Origin: Glacieibacterium sp965200405
Lineage (GTDB): Bacteria; Pseudomonadota; Alphaproteobacteria; Sphingomonadales; Sphingomonadaceae
NCBI RefSeq assembly: GCF_965200405.1
Contig: NZ_OZ241356.1
Coordinates: forward strand, 3,286,001-3,350,000
Direction of reading: 5' to 3'
Length of the DNA stretch: 64,000 nt
Below are positions 19,043-27,554 of this stretch, one piece after another. Positions within the stretch are counted from its first letter, which is position 1, and each line of letters starts with the position of its first letter. Under the pieces are notes generated by a model. The model was given only the letters and a program-made list of their open reading frames with translations. It ran no database searches and was not told the origin of the DNA. The translations under genes were made by a program, and so were the position numbers.

Positions 19043-20980
19043 ATGCTTGCAGACGCGACCACCGACAGCCTCGACACCTCGGTCCACCGCGCCGCCGACG
19101 CGCTCGCCGCCCTGCAAAAGCCCGACGGGCATTTCGTCTTCGAGCTCGAGGCCGACGTCACCATCCCCGCGGAATACATCCTGCTCCGTCACTATCTCGG
19201 CGAGCCCGACGATCTCGACCTCGAGGCGCGCATCGGTCGCTACATCCGCCGCGTCCAGGGCGACCATGGCGGCTGGCCGCTGTACCACGACGGCCCGTTC
19301 GACATCAGCGCGACCGTAAAGGGCTATTACGCCCTCAAGATGATCGGTGACGACATCGCCGCGCCGCACATGGTCCGCGCCCGCGAGGCGGTGCTGAGTG
19401 CCGGCGGGGCGGCGGCGACCAACGTCTTCACCCGCATCCAGCTGGCGCTGTTCGGTGCCGGGCCGTGGCGCACCGTGCCGACGATGCCGCCGGAGATCAT
19501 CCTGCTGCCGCGCTGGTTCCCGGTGCATCTGTCCAAGATGGCCTATTGGGCGCGGACGGTGATCGTGCCGCTGCTGGTGCTGCAGAACCTGCGCCCGCTG
19601 GCCCGGAACCCGCGCGGCATCAAGGTCGACGAGCTGTTCCTGCCGCGCTCGACCGTCCGCCCCAAGTCGAATGTCGCGGAGGCGAAGTTCGTCTGGAAGG
19701 TTGGGTTCGGTGCGCTCGACTGGCTGCTCAAGCATTGCAACGGGCTATGGCCAAAGCGGCAGCGGGCCCGCGCCATCGAGGCGTGCCGCAGCTTCGTCGT
19801 CGAGCGGCTCAACGGCGACGACGGGCTCGGCGCGATCTATCCCGCCATCGCCAACAGCGTGATGATGTTCGACGCGCTCGGGTACGGCCCCGAGCACCCC
19901 GACCGTGCCATCGCGCGCGCCGCGGTCGAGAAGCTCATCGTCCGCCGCGACGATGGCGAAATCTATTGCCAGCCGTGCCTGTCGCCGGTCTGGGACACTG
20001 CCCTCGCCGCCCACGCCCTGCTGGAGGTGCGCAGCGCCGAGGCCGAGACCCAGGCACTCGCCGCGCTCGACTGGCTGGTGCCGCGGCAGGTGCTCGACGT
20101 CGCCGGCGACTGGGCGGAGGAGCGGCCCGGCGTGCGCCCCGGCGGCTGGGCGTTCCAGTACAACAACGCGCACTATCCGGACCTCGACGACACCGCCGTC
20201 GTCGTGCTGGCGATGGAGCGGGCGCGCGGGGCTGTCGGCGACCGCTACGACGAGGCGATCGCGCGGGGGCGGGAATGGACGCTGGGGCTGCAGAGCCGCG
20301 ACGGCGGCTGGGGCGCGTTCGATGCCGACAACAGCTACCACTATCTAAACAACATCCCGTTCGCCGACCATGGCGCGCTGCTCGATCCGCCGACCGCGGA
20401 CGTCACGGCGCGCTGCGTGTCGATGCTGGCGCAGCTCGGCGAAGGCGGCGCGGAGCCGGCGATGGACGCGCTCACCTACCTCGGACGCGACCAGCAGGCG
20501 GACGGCAGCTGGTTCGGGCGCTGGGGGGTCAATTACATCTACGGGACGTGGTCCGTGCTGTGCGCGCTCAATGCAGCGGGTATTGCGCCCTCGACGCCGG
20601 CGGTGAGCAGTGCGGTTGACTGGCTGACGCGCATCCAGAATGCCGACGGCGGTTGGGGCGAGGATTGCGACAGCTACGCGCTCGACTATGCCGGCTACAA
20701 GCCCGCCGCCAGCCGCGCTTCGCAGACCGGCTGGGCGCTGCTCGGGCTGATGGCGGCGGGCGAGGTCGACTCGGATGCAGTGGCGCGCGGCGTCGCGTGG
20801 CTGCAGGCGACGCAGGCGGAGGACGGGCTATGGCCCGAGGAGCAGCACACCGGCGGCGGCTTCCCGCGCGTGTTTTACCTGCGCTACCACGGCTATGCGA
20901 AGATCTTCCCGCTGTGGGCGCTGGCCCGCTACCGCAACCTGCGCCGCTCCAACGAGCGCCGCGTGGCGTTCGGGATGTGA
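19043..20980 (+). CDS. shc: Squalene-hopene cyclase
   Basis: A 645-residue terpene cyclase that turns squalene into hopene and hopanol at the membrane. The catalytic DxDD motif is DLDD at residues 380-383. Several QW-type repeats are visible (GGWPLY, DGGWGAFD, DGSWFGRWG, DGGWGEDCDSY). The ATG follows hpnE by 20 nt, and its terminal ATGTGA gives the GTG start of hpnG. Confidence 0.98.
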   Translation: MLADATTDSLDTSVHRAADALAALQKPDGHFVFELEADVTIPAEYILLRHYLGEPDDLDLEARIGRYIRRVQGDHGGWPLYHDGPFDISATVKGYYALKMIGDDIAAPHMVRAREAVLSAGGAAATNVFTRIQLALFGAGPWRTVPTMPPEIILLPRWFPVHLSKMAYWARTVIVPLLVLQNLRPLARNPRGIKVDELFLPRSTVRPKSNVAEAKFVWKVGFGALDWLLKHCNGLWPKRQRARAIEACRSFVVERLNGDDGLGAIYPAIANSVMMFDALGYGPEHPDRAIARAAVEKLIVRRDDGEIYCQPCLSPVWDTALAAHALLEVRSAEAETQALAALDWLVPRQVLDVAGDWAEERPGVRPGGWAFQYNNAHYPDLDDTAVVVLAMERARGAVGDRYDEAIARGREWTLGLQSRDGGWGAFDADNSYHYLNNIPFADHGALLDPPTADVTARCVSMLAQLGEGGAEPAMDALTYLGRDQQADGSWFGRWGVNYIYGTWSVLCALNAAGIAPSTPAVSSAVDWLTRIQNADGGWGEDCDSYALDYAGYKPAASRASQTGWALLGLMAAGEVDSDAVARGVAWLQATQAEDGLWPEEQHTGGGFPRVFYLRYHGYAKIFPLWALARYRNLRRSNERRVAFGM

Positions 20981-21642
20981 TCCTCGCCGCGACGGGACTG
21001 CGGAGCGAGGCGCGGATCGTGGCCCGGCCGGGCGTGCGGGTGATCGCGTGCGGCGGGCATGGCGACGTGCTGGAGCGGGCGCTGGTGGCGGCGATATCGG
21101 AGCAGAGGCCGCGGGCGTTGCTGAGCGTCGGGATTGCGGGGGCGCTCGATCCGGGGCTGCGGGTCGGGGATGTGGTGGTGGATGGGGACGAGGCGTGGTG
21201 CTTGAGCCTCAGCGCCGGAGGAAGACCCACCCCCGGGCCGGCTTCGCCGTCTCTCGCCCCTCCCCGGAGGGGAGGGGTAAGGGGAGTGGACCGACCAGCC
21301 GCGACGATCGAAGAGAAGGCTACCCTTCACGCCACGGGCGCCGCAGCGGTCGACATGGAAACCCACATCGTCGCCCGCGTCGCCGCTGCGCACAGTCTGC
21401 CCTACGCCGTGTTCAGGATCATCTCAGACACCGCGGCCCAAACCCTGCCGCCCGCCGCGCGAGTCCCGCTCAACAGCGACGGCAGCGTAAACCTGCCCGC
21501 CGTCCTGCTCGCCCTCGCGAAAAACCCCGCCCAGCTCCCCGCCCTGATCCGCACCGCGCGCGATGCGGACCGGGCGTTGAAGACCTTACTCCGCCGGCTC
21601 GACGACCTCGGGCCGCTTCTTGGCTGCCCGTATCTCGGCTAG
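20977..21642 (+). CDS. hpnG: Hopanoid phosphorylase HpnG with in-frame repeat insertion
   Basis: A ~221-residue purine-nucleoside-phosphorylase-like protein. LLSVGIAGALDPGLRVGDVV and VDMETH are the family motifs. HpnG releases adenine from adenosylhopane. The GTG start overlaps the shc stop. Residues ~80-101 (including GGRPTPGPASPSLAPP) are encoded by a copy of the dispersed repeat found between hpnJ and hpnK. The frame stays open through it. The insert sits between the core motifs in a probably exposed loop, so activity may persist, but this is unproven. Confidence 0.9.
   Translation: MILAATGLRSEARIVARPGVRVIACGGHGDVLERALVAAISEQRPRALLSVGIAGALDPGLRVGDVVVDGDEAWCLSLSAGGRPTPGPASPSLAPPRRGGVRGVDRPAATIEEKATLHATGAAAVDMETHIVARVAAAHSLPYAVFRIISDTAAQTLPPAARVPLNSDGSVNLPAVLLALAKNPAQLPALIRTARDADRALKTLLRRLDDLGPLLGCPYLG
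21216..21279. repeat. Dispersed repeat copy R2 inside hpnG
   Basis: A 64-nt copy of the same element as at 10851-10915, differing by one substitution and one missing base. It includes the CCCCTCCCC/GGGGAGGGG-type hairpin. It is read through in frame as part of hpnG. Confidence 0.9.
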
Positions 21643-22734
21643 CTTGGTGTCGACGTGCTTGGCGAAGAAGAATTCCGCCGGGCGAGCATTCTCGAGCGGC
21701 ACGTCTGGAGCCATCGCGCCGGTCGTCCGCACACCCTTCAGCGCGACCATCATCGCCTTGATCGGGTGCTTGACCATGTCGGTCACGGCGGTCGCCTCGA
21801 AGCCAGAGTGGACCATGCAGTTGGCGCACTTTTCGTAGTTGCCGACGCCGTAATCGTCCCAGGCGGTGTTCGACATCAGCTCGGCATAGGTCTTCTCATA
21901 GCCCTCGCCGACCAGGTAGCACGGCTTCTGCCAGCCGAAGACGGTGCGCGTCGGGTTGCCCCACGGCGTGCACTTGTAGGTCTGGTTGCCCGCCAGGAAG
22001 TCGAGGAACATGATCGACTGGGTGAACGGCCACGCCTTGGCGCCCTTGCCCTTGGCAAAGATCTTGCGGAACAGCTCACGGGTCTTGTTGCGGTTGAGGA
22101 AATGCTCCTGGTCGGGAGCGCGCTCATAGGCATAGCCCGGCGACACGGTGATGCCGTCGATGCCGAGCGCCTTCATCTCGTCGAAGAAGGCGGCGGTGCG
22201 GTCGGGATCGGCGTCGTTGTACAGGGTGCAGTTGATGCTGACCTGGAAGCCCTTGGCCTTGGCCATGCGGATCGCGTCGACGGCCTTGTCGTAGACGCCG
22301 TCCTGGCACACCGACTTGTCGTGCATGCCACGGTCGCCGTCGAGATGGATCTGCCAGTTGAAGCCCTGGTGCGGCTTGAAATTGTCGATGTGCTTGGGCA
22401 GCAGCAGCGCGTTGGTGCAGCAGATCACGTACTTGCCGCGGTCGAGATAGCCCTGGACGATTCGCGGCAGGTCGCGGTGGATCAGCGGCTCGCCGCCGGC
22501 GATGGCGACCACGGGAGCGCCACACTCGTCGATCGCCTCCATGCACTGCTCGTAGCTCAACCTCTGGTTCAGGATGTCGCCCGGATAATCGATCTTGCCG
22601 CAGCCTGAGCACGCCAGGTTGCAGCGAAACAGCGGTTCGAGCATCAGGACGAGCGGGTAGCGCTTGCGACCCTTCAGATGCTGCTTGAAGATATAGGCGC
22701 CGATGCGCGCCGCCTGCATGATCGGGATACCCAT
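21586..22734 (-). CDS. hpnH: Adenosyl-hopene transferase HpnH
   Basis: A 382-residue radical SAM enzyme that joins a 5'-deoxyadenosyl group to diploptene, making adenosylhopane for HpnG. The 4Fe-4S motif is CNLACSGC (Cys38, Cys42, Cys45), with GGEPL downstream and C-terminal SPASM-like cysteines (CANCMVHSG). The N-terminus MGIPIMQAARIGAYIFKQHLKG fits the family start. It converges on hpnG with a 57-nt overlap. Its ATG overlaps the start codon of hpnM on the other strand. Confidence 0.96.
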   Translation of the reverse strand: MGIPIMQAARIGAYIFKQHLKGRKRYPLVLMLEPLFRCNLACSGCGKIDYPGDILNQRLSYEQCMEAIDECGAPVVAIAGGEPLIHRDLPRIVQGYLDRGKYVICCTNALLLPKHIDNFKPHQGFNWQIHLDGDRGMHDKSVCQDGVYDKAVDAIRMAKAKGFQVSINCTLYNDADPDRTAAFFDEMKALGIDGITVSPGYAYERAPDQEHFLNRNKTRELFRKIFAKGKGAKAWPFTQSIMFLDFLAGNQTYKCTPWGNPTRTVFGWQKPCYLVGEGYEKTYAELMSNTAWDDYGVGNYEKCANCMVHSGFEATAVTDMVKHPIKAMMVALKGVRTTGAMAPDVPLENARPAEFFFAKHVDTKLAEIRAAKKRPEVVEPAE

Positions 22735-23371
22735 GACACGAGCCCTTACAGCGTTACCGTCGCCGGTGCATGGCGTATTTCGCCGCGCCGGGTCAATTGT
22801 TAGCTTGCTGTTGCTGGCGATCGTCGCCACCCCCGCCGTCGCCGCGAGCGACCCGGCGGCGCAGATCGGCGCCCTCGACGATGCGCTGGTCGCCGCGATG
22901 AAGACGGGCAAGACGCAATTGTCGGCGCGGGTGGCCAAGCTGCAGCCGGTGGTCAAGGCGACGCACGACATGGCGGCGATGGCCGGCCTGGTCGTCGGCC
23001 CGGCCTGGGCCGCAGCGCCCGTCACGGACCGCACGGCATTGGTCGAGGCGTTCGCGCGGCACAGCGCCGTGGCCTATGCCGAGAACTTCAACAACTACGG
23101 CGGCGAGCGCTTCACCGTCGATCCCAAGGTCGAGACGCGCGGCCCGGACCGGCTGGTGCGCACGACGATCATCGGCAAGGACAGCAAGACCGCGCTCAAC
23201 TACCGGATGCGCGACGCCGGCAGCGGGTGGAAGATCGTCGACATCTACGCCGACGGCATCAGCCAGGTCGCGACGCAGCGAGCGGAGTTCGCTTCGACGG
23301 TGAAAGCGAGCGGCGTCGCCGGCCTGGCGAAGCGGCTCAACGCACTGGATGAGGCGAAGTTGAAGAAGTAG
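22733..23371 (+). CDS. hpnM: Hopanoid-associated MlaC-like protein HpnM
   Basis: A ~212-residue exported protein. After a long N-terminus, SIVSLLLLAIVATPAVAA looks like a signal peptide; the rest matches the MlaC/Ttg2D-type lipid-binding fold (FNNYGGERFTVDP, WKIVDIYADGISQV). It probably carries hopanoids or phospholipids through the periplasm with HpnN. ATG 22733 lies in the same CATG as the hpnH start. GTG 22766 is an alternative that gives a shorter, more typical signal peptide and 31 bp of separation. Confidence 0.88.
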   Translation: MTRALTALPSPVHGVFRRAGSIVSLLLLAIVATPAVAASDPAAQIGALDDALVAAMKTGKTQLSARVAKLQPVVKATHDMAAMAGLVVGPAWAAAPVTDRTALVEAFARHSAVAYAENFNNYGGERFTVDPKVETRGPDRLVRTTIIGKDSKTALNYRMRDAGSGWKIVDIYADGISQVATQRAEFASTVKASGVAGLAKRLNALDEAKLKK

Positions 23372-23377
23372 CCCCTG

Positions 23378-23449
23378 CTTACCCTCCCCCATCGGGGGAG
23401 GGCGAGAGACGCGCCCTTGCACGGCCCGGGGAGGGGATGATCCCGAACG
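23378..23449. repeat. Dispersed repeat copy R3, downstream of hpnM
   Basis: A ~70-nt GC-rich element. In reverse complement it reads GTTCGGGATCATCCCCTCCC through GTCTCTCGCCCTCCCCC to GGGGGAGGGTAAG, closely matching the copy at 31661-31735 and, more loosely, R1 and R2. It begins seven bases after the hpnM stop. Confidence 0.75.
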
Positions 23450-23496
23450 CGGAGAGAAGCCCCCGCGCCGCGCCGCCGTAACAGCTGTCCTTCCTT

Positions 23497-23637
23497 CCCC
23501 CTCCCCCCACGGTAAGCGCTTGCGAACCGAGAGTGGGGAGGGCTGGGGTGGGGGCGCCACTTGGCGACCTCTTAAGCAGCGCGAAAGAACCCCCACCCCG
23601 GCCCTCCCCACTCTACGCTGCGCGTGGGGGGAGGGAG
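23497..23637. repeat. Large imperfect palindrome
   Basis: Inner 25-nt arms (23530-23554 and 23590-23614) pair with one mismatch that would be a G-U wobble in RNA. Outer arms (23499-23511 and 23623-23635) pair over 13 nt without mismatch. The centre holds ~35 nt. It lies between convergent hpnM and hpnN and could act as a strong transcriptional barrier or be a mobile-repeat pair. The 278-bp region 23372-23649 holds no gene. Confidence 0.8.
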
Positions 23638-23649
23638 CAGAGGAGCAGG

Positions 23650-26205
23650 TCAGCTTTTCCGCTTCTGCGACCCCAGCAACGCCGGCTCGAACACCAACGC
23701 ACACACCAGCGTCCACGCCAGCGAGATCATCAATATCTTGCCCATGCTCGCGGTCCCCGGATGATTCGATAGCCACAGGCTGCCGAACGCCGCCCCCGTC
23801 GCCAGCGCGCTGAACAGCACCGCGCGTGCCAGGCTGGAGTGCAACAACCCCGTTGCGCCACCCCGCCACGCCATGACGAAATAGATGTGGAACGCCACCC
23901 CGACCCCGAACAGCAGCGGAAAGGCGATGATGTTGGCGAAGTTGATGGGCTGCCCGATGACGACGCAGGTCGCCAGCGTCAGGAAGCCCGACAGCACCAC
24001 CGGCGCCAGCGTGAACGCCACCTCGCGCACCGACCGCAGTACCAGGAACAGCAAGCCACCGATCGCGATCAGGGCATAGACACCGGCCTCGACGAAGGCC
24101 CGCCCGATGGTGCCCGCCGCCGCCTGGATCGACACCGGCGGACCGGAGGCGTGCGGCGCAACGGCCTGTACGGCGGCGGTGAAGCGCGCCAGCGTGGCAT
24201 TGTCGTTGCTGTCGCCGCTAGGAAAGACCTGTACCCGCGCCGCGCCGCTGGGGGTGATCCAGTCGCGGACCAGATCGGCCGGCAGCGTCGCGCGACTGAC
24301 CGGTGCGGCGAGCAACAGTTCACGCGTCTGGCCGAGCAACACTTCGAGCGGCGGCACCAGCAACGCTGTCGCGGCGGTACGGCGTTCGACCGGACCGCGA
24401 GCCAGCGCCTCGAGGGTCCCGGCCAGCCGGATCGCCGGCGCGTCGTTGCTCGCGACGCTGCGGAGCTGCGCCGCGGTGCGGGTCAAGGCCGCGATCGTCT
24501 CCGCGTCGGTCGGCGCCGGCGCGACGTCGAAGGGGTTGAGCGTCAGGTCGAGCAAGTCGCGCGCGTCGGCGATCGCGGCAAGCTTGCCCGGCTGCTCGGC
24601 GGGCACGAAGTCGGCGACCGTCACCGCCTGTGCGACTTGCGGCAGGCGGGCCAGCCGCGTCGCCAGCCTGCCCGCCTCCGCCTCGTTCGCCGCCAATATG
24701 TTGAGGGTATTCGGCGTCCGGTCGGGATCGCGCATCAAATCGGCCAGCGTCCGCATCGCCTCGCCGTTCGGATTGCGCAGATGGTACGGATTGAAGTCGA
24801 ACTGCACCCAGGGCAGCAGCGCGATACTAACCGCCATCCACGCGGCGAATGCCCACAACACCGCCTTGCGGTGTCGCGTCAGCCAGCCGTCGGCAGCAGT
24901 CAGCCCGGTGAGCCCGGTGTCGCCCGCCTGCCCGGGCCGCAGCACCGCCAGCAGCGCCGGCATCAGGGTGACGCTCAGCCCGAGCGCGACGATCATGCCG
25001 ACCGAGGCGATGATCCCCAGCTCCGACACGCCGATATAATCGGTCGGCAGGAACGCGACGAAGCCGAGCGCCACCGCGCTCGCCGCGACCAGCAGCGACC
25101 CGCCGAGGCCGTGCCCGGCTCGCCGCAGCGCCTCGCCGACATCGGCCGCCGCGCCCTGCTCGGCCCGGAACCGCACGCTGAGCTGGATGCCGAAATCGAT
25201 GCCCAGCCCGACGAACAGCGGAATGAACGCCACCGAGATCAGGTTGAAGCGCCCGACCAGCGCCAGCCCCAGCGCCGCCGTCACCACCAGCCCGGCCACC
25301 GTCGTCAGCGTGATCGCCGCGACGATCCGCGCCGAGCGCGTCGCCAGCCACAGGATCAACAACATCGAGCCGATCATGACCAGCCCGACGATCCAGGCGC
25401 CGTCCGCCAGCGAGGCGAACTCCTCGTCGGCCAGCGGCACCTCGCCAGTCAGGCGGATGGTGGCGCCGAGGCCGGTCGCGGCGTGGCGGATGGCGTCGCT
25501 CGCCGCCTCGCCGGGCATCAGCGCGCTATAGTCGAGCACCGGCTGGACCAGCACGATCCGGCGCTTCGGGGCGGCGAGCGCGCCCTTGCCGGTGCCGAAC
25601 AGCGCGATCCACGAAAATTGCGCGGGTTTGCCGGCTGCCACCTTGCCGAGGCCGTCGTCGAGGGCGGCGATCGGCTTGGCGATGTCGCCCAGCTTCGCGC
25701 TGCCGTTATCGACGCCGGTCAGCACCGTCGACAGGCTGGTCATCACGCCCCGCACGCTGGGATCGGCGGCGAGCGGGCCGAGGAATGGCTGGGCGGCGAT
25801 CAGCTGGGCGGTGGTGTCGGCGACCTCGGCGGGCGTGCCGAACAACAGGCCGTTGCGGGCGAAGAACTCGCCTGCATCCGGGCGGCGGACGCTGCGGAAA
25901 TGCGCCTTGTCGCGAACCAGACGCGCCGACAGTGTGGCGGCGGCACGCTCGGCAGCTTCGGGGGTGGCGCCGTCGATAACGACCACGGTCAGGTCGCGGT
26001 TCTGCGGGAAGGCGGCGTCGATCCGCGCCTCGTCGCGCCGCCAGTCGACGCCGGGCGCGATCAACTCGGCGGTGTCGGTAGTCATGTCGAAATGGCTGGC
26101 GGCGAACCAGCCGGCGCCAAGGCACAGCAGCAATGCGGCGATTATCACCGCGACCGGGCGCCGGACGCTGGCGGCGACGGCCGAGGGAACCAGCCCCTGG
26201 AACAC
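23650..26205 (-). CDS. hpnN: Hopanoid transporter HpnN (RND family)
   Basis: An ~851-residue RND/MMPL-type membrane protein. The first transmembrane segment (VAVIIAALLLCLGAGWF) is followed by a large periplasmic domain, a bundle containing FVGLGIDFGIQLSVRF, a second periplasmic domain and a final bundle. HpnN moves hopanoids from the inner to the outer membrane. The GTG at 26203-26205, two nt after the DUF4345 stop, is the best start; the longer open frame upstream is antisense noise over other genes. Confidence 0.94.
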   Translation of the reverse strand: MFQGLVPSAVAASVRRPVAVIIAALLLCLGAGWFAASHFDMTTDTAELIAPGVDWRRDEARIDAAFPQNRDLTVVVIDGATPEAAERAAATLSARLVRDKAHFRSVRRPDAGEFFARNGLLFGTPAEVADTTAQLIAAQPFLGPLAADPSVRGVMTSLSTVLTGVDNGSAKLGDIAKPIAALDDGLGKVAAGKPAQFSWIALFGTGKGALAAPKRRIVLVQPVLDYSALMPGEAASDAIRHAATGLGATIRLTGEVPLADEEFASLADGAWIVGLVMIGSMLLILWLATRSARIVAAITLTTVAGLVVTAALGLALVGRFNLISVAFIPLFVGLGIDFGIQLSVRFRAEQGAAADVGEALRRAGHGLGGSLLVAASAVALGFVAFLPTDYIGVSELGIIASVGMIVALGLSVTLMPALLAVLRPGQAGDTGLTGLTAADGWLTRHRKAVLWAFAAWMAVSIALLPWVQFDFNPYHLRNPNGEAMRTLADLMRDPDRTPNTLNILAANEAEAGRLATRLARLPQVAQAVTVADFVPAEQPGKLAAIADARDLLDLTLNPFDVAPAPTDAETIAALTRTAAQLRSVASNDAPAIRLAGTLEALARGPVERRTAATALLVPPLEVLLGQTRELLLAAPVSRATLPADLVRDWITPSGAARVQVFPSGDSNDNATLARFTAAVQAVAPHASGPPVSIQAAAGTIGRAFVEAGVYALIAIGGLLFLVLRSVREVAFTLAPVVLSGFLTLATCVVIGQPINFANIIAFPLLFGVGVAFHIYFVMAWRGGATGLLHSSLARAVLFSALATGAAFGSLWLSNHPGTASMGKILMISLAWTLVCALVFEPALLGSQKRKS

Positions 26206-26207
26206 GC

Positions 26208-26597
26208 TCAGAAGCGCCGCGCCACTCGCCGCTGCCACAGGCCCATCAGCGGCGTGATGACCAGCTCGACGAACACCGCGTAATAATGCGCCCCGTGCGG
26301 CGCGTCCTCGACGAAGAAGCCCAGCAGCCGCGCCAGCCCGCCGATGACGACGAACAGCACCACCCAGGCGAAGCGCGCCGTCTGCCGCTCGATCCGCGGG
26401 ATGCAGCTCACCGCCATGATGCCGATGCCGAAGAAGATGCCCGACAGATAGCGGAAATGGCTGTCGACGCCGGCCACCGACGGCCCGCCAAAGGCCTCGG
26501 TGCCACGGACCATGCCGAGTAGGCCGAAGCCGAGCGGCGACAGGCACAGGATGGCGATGACGGCCTGCAACAGCCCGCGCTCGAAATTGCGGCTCAT
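26208..26597 (-). CDS. DUF4345 family membrane protein
   Basis: A 129-residue protein with four hydrophobic segments, matching DUF4345 (RYLSGIFFGIGIM, then IERQTARFAWVVLFVVIGGLAR). Function unknown. The ATG overlaps the stop of the hydrolase gene (ATGA), and hpnN starts two nt after its stop, so all three are cotranscribed. A link to hopanoid transport is inferred from position only. Confidence 0.82.
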   Translation of the reverse strand: MSRNFERGLLQAVIAILCLSPLGFGLLGMVRGTEAFGGPSVAGVDSHFRYLSGIFFGIGIMAVSCIPRIERQTARFAWVVLFVVIGGLARLLGFFVEDAPHGAHYYAVFVELVITPLMGLWQRRVARRF

Positions 26598-27469
26598 GGC
26601 CGGGTCTCCTCGACGATACGCAACAGGAACGCGTCGATCGCTGCGACCACGGGGGCCTCGTCCAGCGTCGGGGCATGGCCGACGCGCGGCACGGTCACCG
26701 CCACCAGCCCCGGGCAGCGCTCCACCATCCGCGCCTGGGTCGCCGCGGTCAGTACGTCGGACAGCGCGCCGCGCAGGCTCAGCACCGGCTTGCGGCACAG
26801 CGCCTCCAGCCCGGGCCACAGGTCGAAGCCCTGGCTCGGCAGCTTGAACGCGTCGGCGATGCGCGGATCATAGTCGAAGCAGATCCGCCCCGAGGTGGTC
26901 AGCCGGCACAGCCGCTTGGCGAAGACCAGCCAGTCGGTCAGGCTCCAGTCCGGATAGATGCCGGTATTGCGCGCCGCCAAATCGCGCGCCGCGTGCAGCC
27001 AGGTCGGCCAGCTGACGCTGCGCCCGACGTTGCCGCGGATGCGCTCCAGCCCCGCCATCTCGATTTCCGGCCCGATGTCGTTGAGCACCGCGCCCGCCAG
27101 CCGCTCGCCCATCGGCCCGGCCAGCATCATCGCCACGACCCCGCCCAGCGACGTCCCGACCACGGCGAAGCGCTCGACATCGGCGGCGGTCAGCAGCGCC
27201 TGCACGTCCTGCACATAGGTCGGCGGCACATAGCTCAGCGGGTCCTTGGCGTGCGCCGATTCGCCCCGGCCGCGCAGGTCGGCGCAGATCACCCGCCACT
27301 CGCCCGCATGACGCTCCGCCAGCCCCTCGAAATCGCGGGCCGAGCGGGTCAGCCCCGGCAGGCACAGCAGCACCGGCCGCGCCGCGTCGCCGGCATAGTC
27401 GCGGTAGTGCAGGCGCAGCCCGTCGGCGGACCAGTACCAGCCGTCCTCGTAGGTGGAACCAGTCGCCAT
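26594..27469 (-). CDS. Alpha/beta hydrolase
   Basis: A 291-residue alpha/beta hydrolase fold protein. The oxyanion region LLCLPGLTRSARDF, the nucleophile elbow GTSLGG and a late Asp/His pair (GHAPTLDE) are visible. The substrate is unknown. It is the first gene of the hydrolase-DUF4345-hpnN operon, with GGGGA upstream of the ATG, and diverges from a TetR gene across 85 bp that contains a 9-bp inverted repeat. Confidence 0.88.
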   Translation of the reverse strand: MATGSTYEDGWYWSADGLRLHYRDYAGDAARPVLLCLPGLTRSARDFEGLAERHAGEWRVICADLRGRGESAHAKDPLSYVPPTYVQDVQALLTAADVERFAVVGTSLGGVVAMMLAGPMGERLAGAVLNDIGPEIEMAGLERIRGNVGRSVSWPTWLHAARDLAARNTGIYPDWSLTDWLVFAKRLCRLTTSGRICFDYDPRIADAFKLPSQGFDLWPGLEALCRKPVLSLRGALSDVLTAATQARMVERCPGLVAVTVPRVGHAPTLDEAPVVAAIDAFLLRIVEETRP

Positions 27470-27482
27470 CGTCCCCGTTCAA

Positions 27483-27537
27483 ATCCCCAGCGGATTTTGA
27501 CTCGGACTCAGTTGGAGCCTAAGCCTTTGCTGGGGAT
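27483..27537. promoter_or_regulatory. Inverted repeat between hydrolase and TetR genes
   Basis: ATCCCCAGC at 27483-27491 and GCTGGGGAT at 27529-27537 are perfect 9-bp inverted repeats, 37 nt apart, within the 85-bp divergent intergenic region. It is a candidate operator for the adjacent TetR regulator; the wide spacing is unusual for a single TetR dimer. Confidence 0.4.
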
Positions 27538-27554
27538 AGGCGAGAAGGACTAGA

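Noticed and set aside
23839..26283. 814-residue plus-strand frame rich in Arg, Gln, His and Asp
   Set aside because: It is the antisense of hpnN, whose RND motifs are clear; composition is typical of GC-rich shadow frames.
26206..26676. Longer N-terminus for HpnN (to 1008 residues)
   Set aside because: The extra part overlaps the DUF4345 gene in another frame and is basic, low-complexity sequence; a GTG two nt after the DUF4345 stop fits.
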